From Sesamum alatum (Eukaryota > Streptophyta > Magnoliopsida > Lamiales > Pedaliaceae), in NCBI GenBank assembly GCA_034509735.1, contig JACGWO010000010.1, positions 11,669,193 to 11,733,192 on the forward strand: a stretch of 64,000 bases of DNA, read 5' to 3'. Shown in pieces: positions 1-10,500 of the stretch (positions within the stretch are counted from its first letter, which is position 1; the number at the start of each line of letters is the position of its first letter). Under the pieces are notes generated by a model. It was not told where the DNA came from, searched no databases, and worked only from the letters and a program-made list of their open reading frames with translations. The translations under genes were made by a program, and so were the position numbers.

Positions 1-797
1 ATTAGGGGTCTAATATTTTAGCTTGGTCCAACCAAGTGAGAGTTTTAATGGAACGCGACCTCATCACATAATAAGTATTTTGCATGCATGATTGTAAAAA
101 TACTATAAGCATAAATGTAAACATACATGAAACATATAGAATACTCAAAGCATATAAAACGCATCACATGCAAAATAAAATCTAGCACACCCCTGTAGGA
201 TGATCATAAGCCCAAACCTATGCGACCCACTGAGCCCGTAGTGGATCTATGGTCAATCTAAGGGTAGGCCTATGCTATTACAAGAATCCAAAAATTCAAC
301 CTTTATGCAATATTAACGCATGTCAAAATCTACACATGCTCATGCTATACAAATAACCATGATGTCCAACATCATAAAAATGCAGAAATTAATGTGAAAT
401 TTTATACTTGAATTTTGATCATCAGTGCAACCATTCCAAAAAATAATTCTTGTTAGGAAATTCTTTCTTCATTAACAAAGCAATATTTATTTTTAGAAAA
501 TTCTAAATCTCAAGAAAAAAATAAATATCCCATGTTAACGGGTTCTAAAAATGATACAAATATCATTAAAAATATTCAGGAAAAAATTATTAAAACGAGC
601 CAAAAATGGAAGAAAATAAAAAACGGCATCAGCCGGCTTGGCCAGCCGCGCGCGTGCGCGTAAGCGCCACTGCCTGCACGCCCAGCGCGCGCCTGTGCCT
701 GCGCCTGGCGCTTGCACGTGCGCTGAGTGTGCTGGTCGGGCACGTGCAGGCCCCTGCCTGCATGCGCGCTCGGCCGCGCCCCTGCGCTTGCAGCTAG
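1..797 (-). mobile_element. Ty1/copia 5' leader fragment (copy G), truncated
   Basis: Read on the minus strand, this matches block by block the non-coding leader that lies between primer-binding site and gag in the other copia copies here. The blocks are a GC-rich tract (about 625-795), the conserved stretch with a short hairpin (224-247), and the sequence naming the gag-proximal side at 1-60. No gag, PBS or LTR is present: the gag side runs off the left window edge, and the PBS side is cut where an unrelated plus-strand LTR begins at 798. It is non-coding; short reading frames here are by-products of GC content. Confidence 0.8.
224..247 (-). other. Conserved leader hairpin (copy G)
   Basis: On the minus strand the arms GATCCACTA and CAGTGGGTC enclose the loop CGGGCT. 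It is the counterpart of hairpins at 5798-5820, 30089-30112, 49654-49677 and 56814-56837. One pair is a wobble and the loop-closing pair is lost in this copy. Confidence 0.6.
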
Positions 798-1105
798 TGT
801 TAGAATAGGTGACCAGAAAGCCAATTGGATTGGCAATTTTGAGAATTTATTCATCAATCTTTATAAATACAATATTATCCTGATGAATAGAGTAAGTATT
901 CATCACTGGCACTGCGTTTGTTGTGCTTACTACTAACGTTGAACGGTGTTTCAACGTCATAACAAATGTCCACAGACCAATTAGATAACCCATGTAGTTG
1001 GGTTGTGCATTGGATGGCGGCTATGAGACCAACTTCTGAGGGTTTGTCTGAAACGTTCCAAGTCGAGGACCTCGAGACTAGGCATCGAGTGTCCTATTGA
1101 GACTG
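798..1105 (+). mobile_element. Truncated copia LTR (5' part only)
   Basis: It begins with the lineage-specific LTR start TGTTAGAATAGGTGACC and follows the LTRs at 26757 and 36229 closely for about 300 bp. Similarity stops at about 1105, where Ty3/Gypsy coding sequence takes over. No target duplication can be seen because the right end is missing. Confidence 0.8.
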
Positions 1106-1620
1106 GTTCAGAATAGCTATATGCAGGAATTTGTATGCCGAGAAAAGGCTCAGAGCACAGGTCCTTATCGAAAGAAGGATGCACACATATAAAAGGCCTC
1201 GGTGGACTCTACCCTGAGCCCCCTAAGGCAGAAGAGCATAAACACACCCCCTCAGGGCGGTCTGAGGATACCAACCTCCCAGAAAAGGAGTTATTCACAT
1301 GATAGCTGGAACACCCACGGGAGGAGACTCTCATAGGGCTAGAAGAGCGCTGGCCCGAGAGGTGGAAAATCTCACCCCCAAGGAGATATTCGATGTAGAT
1401 GCCATCATTGACACTTCAATCATTCAGTTCAGACCTAGTGAAAAGGCGGGAGTAATTCTCCTCATAAATGATGCTTTGGTAATTATGGCTATTGTGGCCA
1501 ATTACGAAGTCAACAGGGGATTCATGGACTCTAGAATTTTTGACAGACATACTCTTTGGAGAGGAGTATGATCAAATGCAATTGGGAGACTTCCGAACAT
1601 ATGCAACCTCAGAAGGTTCT
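1106..1620 (+). pseudogene. Ty3/Gypsy gag C-terminus and protease remnant
   Basis: The frame from about 1270 to 1571 reads like the end of a plant Gypsy gag running into retropepsin: a PPRKGVIHMIAG block, GGDSHRARRA, then a NDALVIMAIVANYEVNRGF block. The protease active-site region follows as MDSR where D-S/T-G is expected, and after a frameshift near 1540 the frame continues as ADILFGEEYDQMQLGD-like sequence to about 1592. Upstream (1106-1250) another frame gives a gag-like segment (FVCREKAQSTGPYRKKDAH). No RT, integrase or LTR of this element is visible. It is an old fragment with at least two frameshifts and cannot be functional. The lineage within plant Gypsy is not resolved. Confidence 0.75.
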
Positions 1621-2090
1621 TCGCATAAGCCCTGCCCACCAGGAAAGAGTCCTTACAGGGTCATTTTCCGTGCCCCAAACAAGAATCCCCTAAAAAATAA
1701 GTCCTGCCCATATAGAAGTTTCCTCAAAATCCTTTTCCTGCTCCCAGGTAGGAACCCTCTCAAGAATAAGTCCTGCCCCCAAGTAGGAGCCTTCTCAAAA
1801 TCATTTTCTGCCTCCTATGCGAAGGCCCCTCAAAATAAAATTTTGTTAACAAGTAAAATCCCTTGGTATACAAAGCATTAGTTTCACATTAAATATACTC
1901 CTTTGAAGAAGTCCTCATATGCAGATATGTGCACAAAGCCTCTTACTCAGAAATATGCCTTGCTCTTAGCCAGGCAACATACACAACCTGTTCCATAGCA
2001 GAGATTCCATAAAAGATAAGCCCTGCTCCAAGCAGGCACTACATTCTCATAAAAAGAATAAGCCCTGTCTACATACAGGTACCTTTGCAC
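1621..2090 (+). repeat. Degenerate tandem repeat, unit about 35-60 bp
   Basis: The motif AATAAGTCCTGCCC followed by AAGTAGGAGCC or similar, then CTCAAAA, recurs at about 1626, 1695, 1745, 1765 and 1806, and as AAGCCCTG variants at 2018 and 2060. Unit length and identity vary. It abuts the Gypsy protease remnant and is probably the non-coding part of the same old element. Confidence 0.6.
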
Positions 2091-2411
2091 ATAGAAAATC
2101 CCCGATTCTACCTCTCTGTCCCTCATGATGGACTGATGGGTATACACCCCCCCAGTCAGGGACAAAATATTGGCGTCGAGGGCAGGAGCCACTAGAAGGC
2201 GGAGGAAGAGCGGAAGGAGGAGGTACTGCAGTTGAACGGGTCATCACTCGGAGGGAGCTCCCAGATGGAGGCTGGCTAGAGGAGCTCCTCTTAGCCCTTT
2301 TTGAAGAACCCCCTTGGACCAGAGGGGGCGGATCTCTTGCCCCTCGAGTCGTTGGGGGTAGGAGCCCCCCCAAGTTCCCTGGAACCGGGGGGGGGGGGGG
2401 GTAGCAGCTTG
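2091..2411. other. Target-side debris with a 15-G run
   Basis: GC-rich sequence of unknown origin that ends in GCTTG, the target duplication of copia element A. It contains an uninterrupted run of 15 G at 2387-2401. I recognise no gene here. Confidence 0.5.
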
Positions 2412-3724
2412 TGTTAGAATAGGTGACCATGTAAGCCAATTTTGGCAGGAATATGTAACCTATGTCTAGACAATTCTTTGGCATTTGATAAAAATATTTA
2501 TGAATAAAGAAGTGAAAATTCATATGGCAATACTTTATTTACGTTCACTTATCTGCATTTACATTTCTGTTCACTACGCAAACAAAGCCCACGGACTGAG
2601 ATACGATTTCGGGGACTGGGACTACGCTTGGAGGTAGGTCCATGAAATCAGTCTTACCGAATCAGTCCGGAAATCTCCAAGTCAAGGAATCCCGAAAATG
2701 GGTACCGAGATTCCCTTTGAGACTTGCACTAAGCATCTGCTGTCGTATTTCATCGACGGGTGACGAAGGTCGTCTAAGCAGTGTTAGTGGGTCAGCGTGC
2801 TAGGAAGCAGCTGACTGAGGTGACTCGCGGGAACCGTCTTACGGAGGGCCTTGAGTCTGGTCAGCAAGGTATGACGTGTATTCCCGGTTCCAACGGTACA
2901 GGCCAAGTCCTTTGACTTGAGGAACTGCTGAGTTTACCTGTGCATCAGGTCTGTATCTTAGATATGGTGAGAGATTGCCAAAATACTCTTGAGTAGTCAT
3001 AAGTCATGTCTAGTGCAGCTCGGGTGTACAAAGTGACAGTAGTTTCCAAGAAAGGATCTGTCTCCTGTCAAAAGGTGTTGACAGTTGAGTTTCATATATG
3101 CTCTGTGTCTTGTCCCTGAAATCTGTGGCCACAGTGACTGGACAGAAGGGAAAAGGTTTCCCTTGCGGCATTTAGTGATGACAGACCGACACTTAGGTCC
3201 AAAATGGGTACCTGCATTTTCCGTGCCCTAGACCCTAAGTGATGAGACCGAAGACAGAAGGACAAGTGTACTGTTAGAGCCTAAATGTTCATCCCCGAAT
3301 ATTTCACCTAGTCTCTAGTGCCATGGACCGTTGCTAGATGGCCACCCATGGTAACGGACGGATTCTAGGAATCCGACCAAGTCTAGCTGAATGGTGAACC
3401 TAAAGAGTCACACACTATCCACACACACACTTAGTATTTAATTTAGAATTAAATATTGGAGTAAAGGAATGATTAAATTAGATTTAATCGGGTCCTATAT
3501 TTTCTTGGAGAAATTAATTCCTTCTATTTGATAAAGGGAATTAAATTAATAAATAGGATTTATTAAAAGGGTTGATTTAATGGGCTTAGAATAAATTATA
3601 ATATTTATTTATTATATTATATTTATTCTTTTAGCCTTTTGGAATATTTAATAGGATTTAAATATTCCATTAAATTAAAATCAACGGTTGAGATGGAAAG
3701 GGGAGATGGAAGGCTAGGATTCGT

Positions 3725-3782
3725 TTGACTAGGTCAAACACTAGTTTGACTAGGACTTTGACTAGGTCAAAATCCTAGTCAA
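3725..3782 (+). promoter_or_regulatory. W-box (TTGAC/GTCAA) cluster in LTR U3
   Basis: At least three TTTGACTAGG motifs and three GTCAAA motifs in about 60 bp, several arranged as the palindrome TTTGACTAGGTCAAA, ending about 50 bp before the TATA box. TTGAC with C/T is the core bound by WRKY factors. The same array occurs in related LTRs at 11975, 34109, 39853 and 63332. Regulatory function is inferred. Confidence 0.55.
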
Positions 3783-3829
3783 ATTAGGTTACTTAGAGTT
3801 TGAGTTTAAAGAGGATTAAACTCTTCCTC

Positions 3830-3837
3830 TATATAAA
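3830..3837 (+). promoter_or_regulatory. LTR TATA box (element A)
   Basis: TATATAAA sits about 590 bp before the LTR end and just downstream of the W-box array. The 3' LTR keeps it at 12078-12085. Transcription probably starts about 30 bp downstream. Confidence 0.65.
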
Positions 3838-4291
3838 CCCCTAGCTTCCAACATTTAAGAGATTGATGATTCTTGAAAAACACACACAACACACACTCTC
3901 CCTCTCCTACCTCTCGTCTGCCCCTCTCTCTTTCTCTAGCAAGAAAATATTTTTTCCTTAGTTCTTTTTGTTCTTGGAACATCAAGAACTTAGACGAACC
4001 AATACCGTTAATTGATAACGAGTTATTGATTCGTCCACTCCAAAAATAATACTTGTTCGTTGCTAGCACGACGTGCAAGATACGTGGGTGGATCGTGTGT
4101 CACGATTTGGAGGATCTCAAGAACGAGGTCTTGGTGCAAAACGGGGAACAACGCGAGTAGCAGTTGAAGACGAAAACGACAACGGGAAGGTCTCGTTTAA
4201 GATTTTCGTCCCTCTTTATTTTTCAACTCTATGGCCTCCATGATTTATTTAATTATTTTATGATCATGAGATACACCGAACGCCCGGGAAC

Positions 4292-4312
4292 CTCAAGGGC
4301 ACACCCCTTGAG
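4292..4312 (+). other. Covarying LTR hairpin (element A)
   Basis: Arms CTCAAGGG and CCCTTGAG around the loop CACAC, preceded by the near-invariant CGAACGCCCGGGAAC. It lies after the TATA box, so it should be in the transcript. Other LTR copies change both arms and keep the pairing. Confidence 0.7.
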
Positions 4313-4426
4313 CGTGTTCTTTAAATTAAAAGCATGCCTTTTATTTTGTAAATTTTAATATGTTTATTTTTACCGCGCTTCCGCATTCGCGCAATTCCCG
4401 GGACGATCCACCGGATTTTCTTTCAG

Positions 4427-4443
4427 TGGTATCAGAGCCCGGT
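4427..4443 (+). other. Primer-binding site (tRNA-iMet)
   Basis: TGGTATCAGAGCCCGGT is the usual plant copia PBS complementary to the 3' end of initiator-Met tRNA. It begins one base after the 5' LTR, as expected for minus-strand priming. Confidence 0.9.
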
Positions 4444-4639
4444 TCGGTGTATAGGCCTAGGGTTTATGTGCGTTATAAGCATGAAACGTGAAATTGGCAT
4501 GTTTTTATTAAATCTTGATTGTTCTTGATTTTAAGCATGTCGATTTTATTTTTGATTCGTGTGAATTTATGAATGTTGGTAATTTTTTCTGTTTTTCTTG
4601 GGAAACGGGGTGGAAAATTGAACGGAAAACGAGAAACGA

Positions 4640-5070
4640 CGCAGCCGGCCAGCCGGGAGGGCTGGCCGCGCGCAGCCGCACGCTGCCGGCAGGGCAGACG
4701 CGCGCAGGCAAGGGAGGCCTGCGCGCGCCCGCCCAGCCGGCCGCGCGGGGGCAGCGCGCAGCCAGGAAGGCTGCGCGCACGCAGACAAGGGTGTCTGCGT
4801 GCGCGCGCCTGCGAGTCCGCGCGCGGACGGGCCCTGGGCGGGGCCGCCAGGCGCGTGCGCACGCAGAGTGTCCGCGCGCGTGCGCAGGGTGTCTACGCTC
4901 GCGCGCCCGGCAGGCGTGCCCAGTGCGCGTCTGCGCGCGCACTGCGCACGACACGGCCGGCATGCCGGGCCGCGCAGCGCGCTGCCGGCCAGGCGCGCGC
5001 GCACGCAGGCAAGGGGCCTGCGCGCGTGCCGGCGGGCCGCCGGCGGCAGCGGCAGCTGCTGCTGCTAGGG
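4640..5070 (+). repeat. GC-rich hairpin array in the leader
   Basis: A tract far richer in GC than its surroundings. Strong hairpins include 4699-4727 (11-bp stem, loop AAGGGAG), 4754-4778 (10-bp stem, loop AGGAA), 4775-4804 (12-bp stem, loop AAGGGT) and about 5000-5026 (loop AAGGG). Equivalent hairpins occur in copies F and G. Long open frames on both strands here reflect a lack of AT-rich stop codons. Confidence 0.7.
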
Positions 5071-5797
5071 TTTCAAAACCCTAGCAGTATTTTTCTTTTA
5101 TTTTTTTAAATTATTTTCAGTTTTAATTTTGAATTAATTCTGAAAAATCGTTTTTGGTTCAATTATGCCTATTTTTCTAAAGACATTATTTTAGGAGTAA
5201 AATAAATTGGATTCGGAATCTCGGGGTTATTTTACTTAAAATAATGAGGAAAGGTTTTCCTAAAACAAGAAAATATTATTACCAATATTTGTGTTTTATT
5301 TTTCACACGTTGTGCACATATTCATTAATTATTTTGGATATTTATGATTGGAAATCATATGTTGTTGGTATTATGCAATTATGTGATTGGATCATGTGAT
5401 TATGTGTGTTGGATGGAAATGGATGATCGCGAGCCCTAAGACCGGATGTATGGTTTATTTTCTGTTGGGCCTGTGTGCCTCTTTTACTGCTTTCTCCTTC
5501 TCTCTTTCTAGTTGCCTTGGAATAATAAGGCATTCTACCTCCCTCCTTATGTACTCCCCCCGGGTTTTCGCTGGGGTTTCTATTTTTCAATATGTAATGA
5601 GAGTAGACTAGGAGTGAGGTTTCCTTTTTTTTGTAATTGGTGGAGAAGAAGGAAGGACCACATGGAGAGCCCAGACGGGAGGCCCCTTTGGTGTTTTCCA
5701 TGAAGTGAAGAAAGAGAAAAAGAGACCAAGGCCCATCAGCATGATGATTGGGTTACTATTAATGTAATAGTATAGGACCAACCCTAGATTGACCATA

Positions 5798-5820
5798 GAT
5801 CCATTGCGGCTCAGTGGATC
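5798..5820 (+). other. Conserved leader hairpin (element A)
   Basis: Arms GATCCATTG and CAGTGGATC (one U-G wobble) around CGGCT, inside the best conserved part of the leader. Copies in E, B, F and G keep the pairing. Confidence 0.65.
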
Positions 5821-6125
5821 GCATAGGATACGGGCTCGTGATCATCCAACAGGGGCGTGCTAGGATTTAATTTTGCATGTGGTTATGATGATGGATGAAT
5901 GGATTATTTGTTTATCGTATAACTGCTATGAATGGTTTATTTAGGCATTATGGATGTATGTGTAGATATTTATTTGAGATCTCGGTCATTACTTACTCTC
6001 ACATTGGTTGGACCAATGTCAAAATATTAGACCCTAGACAAAGTGGACATGAACTCTAGGAGTTTGTCCATGCCTTCCAATCCATGGCATAGTGAGGAAG
6101 CTGTTTTAGGTCAATAGCGTGGTCT

Positions 6126-6215
6126 CACGAGTCGTGGCACGTTATTGTACTTAAAGGAAGCTGCATTATGTCATGAACGAAAAGCGAGCTGCTGCTACCT
6201 GTCTCACGAGTCGTG
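6126..6215 (+). repeat. Duplicated palindrome CACGAGTCGTG in the leader
   Basis: The 11-nt palindrome occurs at 6126-6136 and 6205-6215, each preceded by GTCT, 79 bp apart. Elements E, B and F have both copies at the same place, some with changes. Such palindromes could act as kissing loops for RNA dimerisation; that is inference. Confidence 0.6.
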
Positions 6216-6592
6216 GGGTACCAGTGGGTCCGTGGCTCGGTCAATTGGGTTGGGTCTAACGCCCAATTAACATGATTCGCTTGGAGTCCTCGGGATCATG
6301 TGAAAGGGTGAGGCAATAACCTTGGAATCTCGTGGAACGAGAATGGTATGGAATACCTCCCACAGGATCTTTTCCATGCGAATCGTAAAAGCGGGGTATG
6401 GGAAAAATCGCTGTGGATCCCAAGCCCACTTGGAAAGGATTTCCCGAAAATCACGTTTGAGAGTACCGTGTTTTCGTATAAATAGTGGGAGGATTAAATG
6501 ACTAAAGTCCATGCATTTAATTATTTTATCAAACCACCGTCTTTTATTTTCTGCTGATCGCGCGCTGTTTTCTAAAGTGTAGATTTTAAAAA

Positions 6593-7576
6593 ATGTCTAA
6601 GAACCCACTTTCCACCATTCTTGAGACAAACAAATTCAATGGAACAAACTACAACGACTGGTTGCGCAATCTCAGGATAGTCCTAGATTACGAGAACCAA
6701 GGCTACGTCATGGACGAGCCTCTCCCTAGGACCTTACTGGAAGGATCCACGCCAGAAGAACGTGAGACGTTCGAGACTTGGCATAAGGATAACCGGAAGG
6801 TCCGTAGCATCATACTTGCTTCGATGACCAATGAGATTCAGAAGCAGTATGAAAGGCTAGACGATGTCCCTTCCATTATGGCTCGCCTAAAGGATTGCTA
6901 TGCAGTCCCGGACCGGCATACTGGGTATGTCGCGACCAAGGCGTTCTTTGGAACTAAAATGACAGAAGGATCCTCTGTACAAGAGCACGGGGTTAAAATG
7001 CTTACCGTGGTGGAAAAGCTCGAGGACCTAAAGGCAGGTCTCGATAATGAAACGTACATAGATGTGATCCTTCAGTCACTCCCACCCTCCTTTGACCAAT
7101 TTATCGTCAACTACAACATGAACGCACTTGAGAAGGGCATTCATGAGTTGATCAATATGTTGGTGCAATACGAGGCAACGACTAAGAAGTCCACGCCTTC
7201 GGTATTGTTTGGAGGTGCTTCGACTTTTAATATGAAAGGCAAGGGTGCCGGACGTTGGAAGAAGAAGAAAGGAAAGGGAAAGGCCGTCAAAGCAGCTACG
7301 AACACTAAGAGTGTTCCCATTGCCAAAGAGGGGAAAGGCAAAGGAAAGGGAAAGGTTGTCTCCAAGCAACAGTCAAAGGCATATGACATATGTATCAACT
7401 GCCGTGAGAAAGGGCATTGGAAGAGAGAGTGTCCCAAACTCTTCTCGAACCAAGGTATATATGTGATTGAGGTTAATATGGTCACTAGTTCTGCCTCTTG
7501 GGTATTAGATACCGGCTGTGGAGCTCACATTTGCAATGACTTGCAGGTGTTGAAAAAGAAGCAGAAAACTGGGTAG
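6593..7576 (+). pseudogene. gag: Copia gag and start of protease (element A)
   Basis: Starts with MSKNPL and has a gag domain of the kind found in plant copia elements: FNGTNYNDWLRNLRIVL near the N-terminus and YEATTKKS near residue 200. A Lys/Gly-rich linker and a CCHC zinc knuckle follow (C267, C270, H275, C280; CINCREKGHWKREC). The copia protease begins in the same frame with VLDTGCGAH, catalytic Asp at residue 306. The frame ends at 7576 because one extra A in the run 7553-7557 shifts out of the pol frame. Gag itself looks complete and could in principle still form capsid-like particles. The start is supported by homologous ATG or ATG-derived positions in B, E and F. Confidence 0.9.
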
Positions 7577-10500
7577 CGGGGACATGATCCTGAAGTTTGG
7601 GAATGGCAAGGCCATCTCGGCAGAAGCAGTAGGATCCGCCACTCTGGTGATTAGTGATAATATTAGCATAGATTTAGAACAAGTTTATTTTGTACCCACT
7701 ATGATTAAAAACATCATTTCCATTCCATTGTTGGACAATAGTGGTTATGAGTTTAGAATCAATAAAAATTTCTTTTATTTGATGAGGTGTCGAATTGCTC
7801 ATCTACTTGGTACATTACATAACAGACTCTATATCTTGCAACAAACGAATTTCGTCCTCAATGCACAACACAAACGAAAATTAGATAATAACGGGAACGC
7901 ACGTCAGTGGCACGCTAGGCTAGGTCACATATCCCAAGATAGGATGAAAAGGTTGGTAGACTCAAAGAACTTAGAGGTTGGGGACTTGAGCGATCTACCA
8001 ACTTGTGAGTCCTGTCTAAGAGGGAAAATGACCAAGAGGCCCTTTGTAGGACAAAGCAGGCTTGCCACAGGTCTGTTGGACTTGGTCCATACAGACGTAT
8101 GTGGACCACTAAGGACGCAGGCCCGAGGTGGGTTCTCCTACTTCATAACCTTCACCGATGATCATTCACGGTATGGTTATGTTTACCTGATGAGGTACAA
8201 GTCTGAAGCTCTTGAGAGGTTTAAAGAATTCAGACTTGAAGTGGAGAACCAAACCAACTGCAAAATTAAAATCCTTCGGTCGGACCGAGGCGGTGAATAC
8301 CTTAGTACGGAGTTCCTAAATTATCTAAAAGAACATGGTATAATATCAGAATGGACACCTCCAGGAACACCGCAGTTAAATGGTGTCTCTGAAAGGAGGA
8401 ATCGAACCCTGTTGGACATGGTTCGGTCCATGATGAGTTTTACCAAATTGCCCTTATCGTTTTGGGGCTATGCACTAGAAACGGCGGCCAAATTATTGAA
8501 TTTGACGCCTACTAGCACATTGACCCAAACACCATATGAGATATGGCACGGCAAGCCTGCGTCCGACAACTACTTGAAAGTGTGGGGTAGCCCCGCATAC
8601 GTCAAGAGGTTAGTGGGAGATAAGTTAGAATCTAGGTCTAGCTTATGCAGGTTCGTTGGATACCCTAAAGAAACTGCGGGTTATTACTTTTATGACCCCT
8701 TAGAACAAAAGGTGTTTGTTTCAAGAAATGCAGTATTCTTGGAGCAAGGCTTCCCGGAGGATATCCAACCTGATGAGCTGATCCTTGAGGAATCAAGTGA
8801 TGGAATCCAGCCATCAGAAGAAGCCGCGGAACCCTCACTTAGAGGATTCAGGATAGACAGCCGAAGGGCTGACCAGCCTCGAGAAGTCCAACGTGCTAGG
8901 CATGAAGGACAGCCTCAGGAACAGCCAGCCCAGGTTCCTGAACCACCGGCTCCGATACAGTCAGCGCCCACAGTCACCACTGACGTTCCCGTTCTCCGTA
9001 GGTCCACTAGAGAGTCCAGACCTCCAATGAGATATGGCTTTCTAGGTGCGACCGATATTTTGGATAACGATCCTAAGACTTATGGAGAAGCGATGTCTGA
9101 CATCGACTCCGGGAAATGGCTTGAGGCCATGAAAGCCGAAATGGACTCCATGAGCGAGAACCAAGTCTGGAGTCTTGTAGATCCACCGAAAGGTGTTAAG
9201 CCAGTGGGCTGTAAGTGGGTCTACAAGCGCAAACTTGGCGTTGATGGAGAAGTCACAACCTTTAAGGTTAGGCTTGTAGCTAAGGGATACACTCAACGAC
9301 CCGGGGTCGATTTTCAGGATACCTACTCGCCAGTAGCCATGGCTAAGTCCATTCGGATTCTGCTCGCCATAGCAGCATGGTATGACTATGAGATATGGCA
9401 GATGGACGTGAAAATGGCCTTCCTCAACGGTTTCGTTGAAGAAGAGATCTATATGGATCAGCCGTAGGGTTTCACGGTCACTGGAGAAGAACAGAAAGTC
9501 TGTCGCCTCCAGAAGTCCATCTATGGCCTCAAACAAGCCTCCTGAAGTTGGAACATTCGATTTGATGAAGTAATACGGGGTTATGACTTCATCAAAAACG
9601 AATCCGACCCTTGTGTATACAAGAAGGTCAGTGGGAGCTCAATAGTGTTCCTAGTGCTTTATGTGGATGACATTCTGCTCATTGGTAATGACGTCAGAAT
9701 GTTAGGAAACACAAAAGCATGGTTGTCAACCCAGTTTTCCATGAAGGACTTGGGTGAAGCCTCCTACATCCTAGGCATCCAGATTGTCAGGGACAGATCT
9801 AAAAGGATGTTAGGACTCACCCAAAACTCGTATATGGAGAAAGTCCTAAAGAGATATCGAATGGACAACTCCAAACGAGGATTCCTTCCAATGAGGCATG
9901 GGATCAAGTTATCCAAGAAACAGTCCCCACAGACTGATGAGGAACTTGAAAGGATGAAGGTCATCCCCTATGCCTCCGCCGTAGGTAGCATACAATATGC
10001 GGTCCACTGTACTAGGCCTGACATTGCGTACGCTTTGAGCGTGACAAGCAGATATCAGTCCTGCTCAGGAGAGGCACATTGGAATGCTGTTAAGGGCATC
10101 CTTAAGTACCTAAGAAGGACTAAGGAAATGTTCCTAGTCTATGGCAATGGAGAACTAATTCTGGAAGGCTTTAGCGACGCTAGCTTCCAGTCTGATGACG
10201 ATGATGCCAAGTCTCAATCGGGGTACGTATTCAAACTCAATGGAGGAGTAGTAGCTTGGAAAAGTTCCAAGCAAGCAACCATTGCTGACTCCACCACAGA
10301 GGCTGAATACATAGCAGCTTCAGAAGCTGCTAAGGAAGCGGTTTGGATGAGAAACTACATCCAAGAGTTGGGTGTGGTGCCTAGCATCGCCGAGCCCATT
10401 GTCATCTTCTGTGATAACAACGGCGCTATAGCGCAAGCAAAGGAACCGAGATCTCATCACCGTTCCAAACACATTCTTAGACGCTACCATCTTCTTAGAG

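Larger units (their letters stand above)
2412..4425 (+). repeat. 5' LTR of element A
   Basis: Starts TGTTAGAATAGGTGACC and ends TTTTCTTTCA immediately before the PBS. It is 2014 bp and nearly identical to the 3' LTR. It holds a W-box-rich stretch (3725-3782), a TATA box (3830-3837) and a covarying hairpin (4292-4312). Confidence 0.95.
4444..6592 (+). other. Long non-coding leader of element A
   Basis: About 2.1 kb between PBS and gag. In order: an AT-rich start, a very GC-rich hairpin tract (4640-5070), AT-rich sequence, a pyrimidine-rich stretch (5460-5515), a conserved block with a hairpin (5798-5820), and two copies of a CACGAGTCGTG palindrome (6126 and 6205) before gag. The same order is seen in elements E, B, F and G. 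No convincing protein frame is present. Confidence 0.8.

Noticed and set aside
2047..2523. Minus-strand frame of 158 codons, Pro/Ser-rich
   Set aside because: It runs across the left boundary of element A, mixing target DNA and LTR, so it cannot be an ancient gene; composition comes from the GC-rich target.
4508..5109. Several overlapping long open frames on both strands in the GC-rich leader tract
   Set aside because: Low-complexity Arg/Ala/Pro-rich translations in nearly all frames are expected from GC-rich DNA without stop codons; no homology-like pattern, and other copies do not keep the frames.
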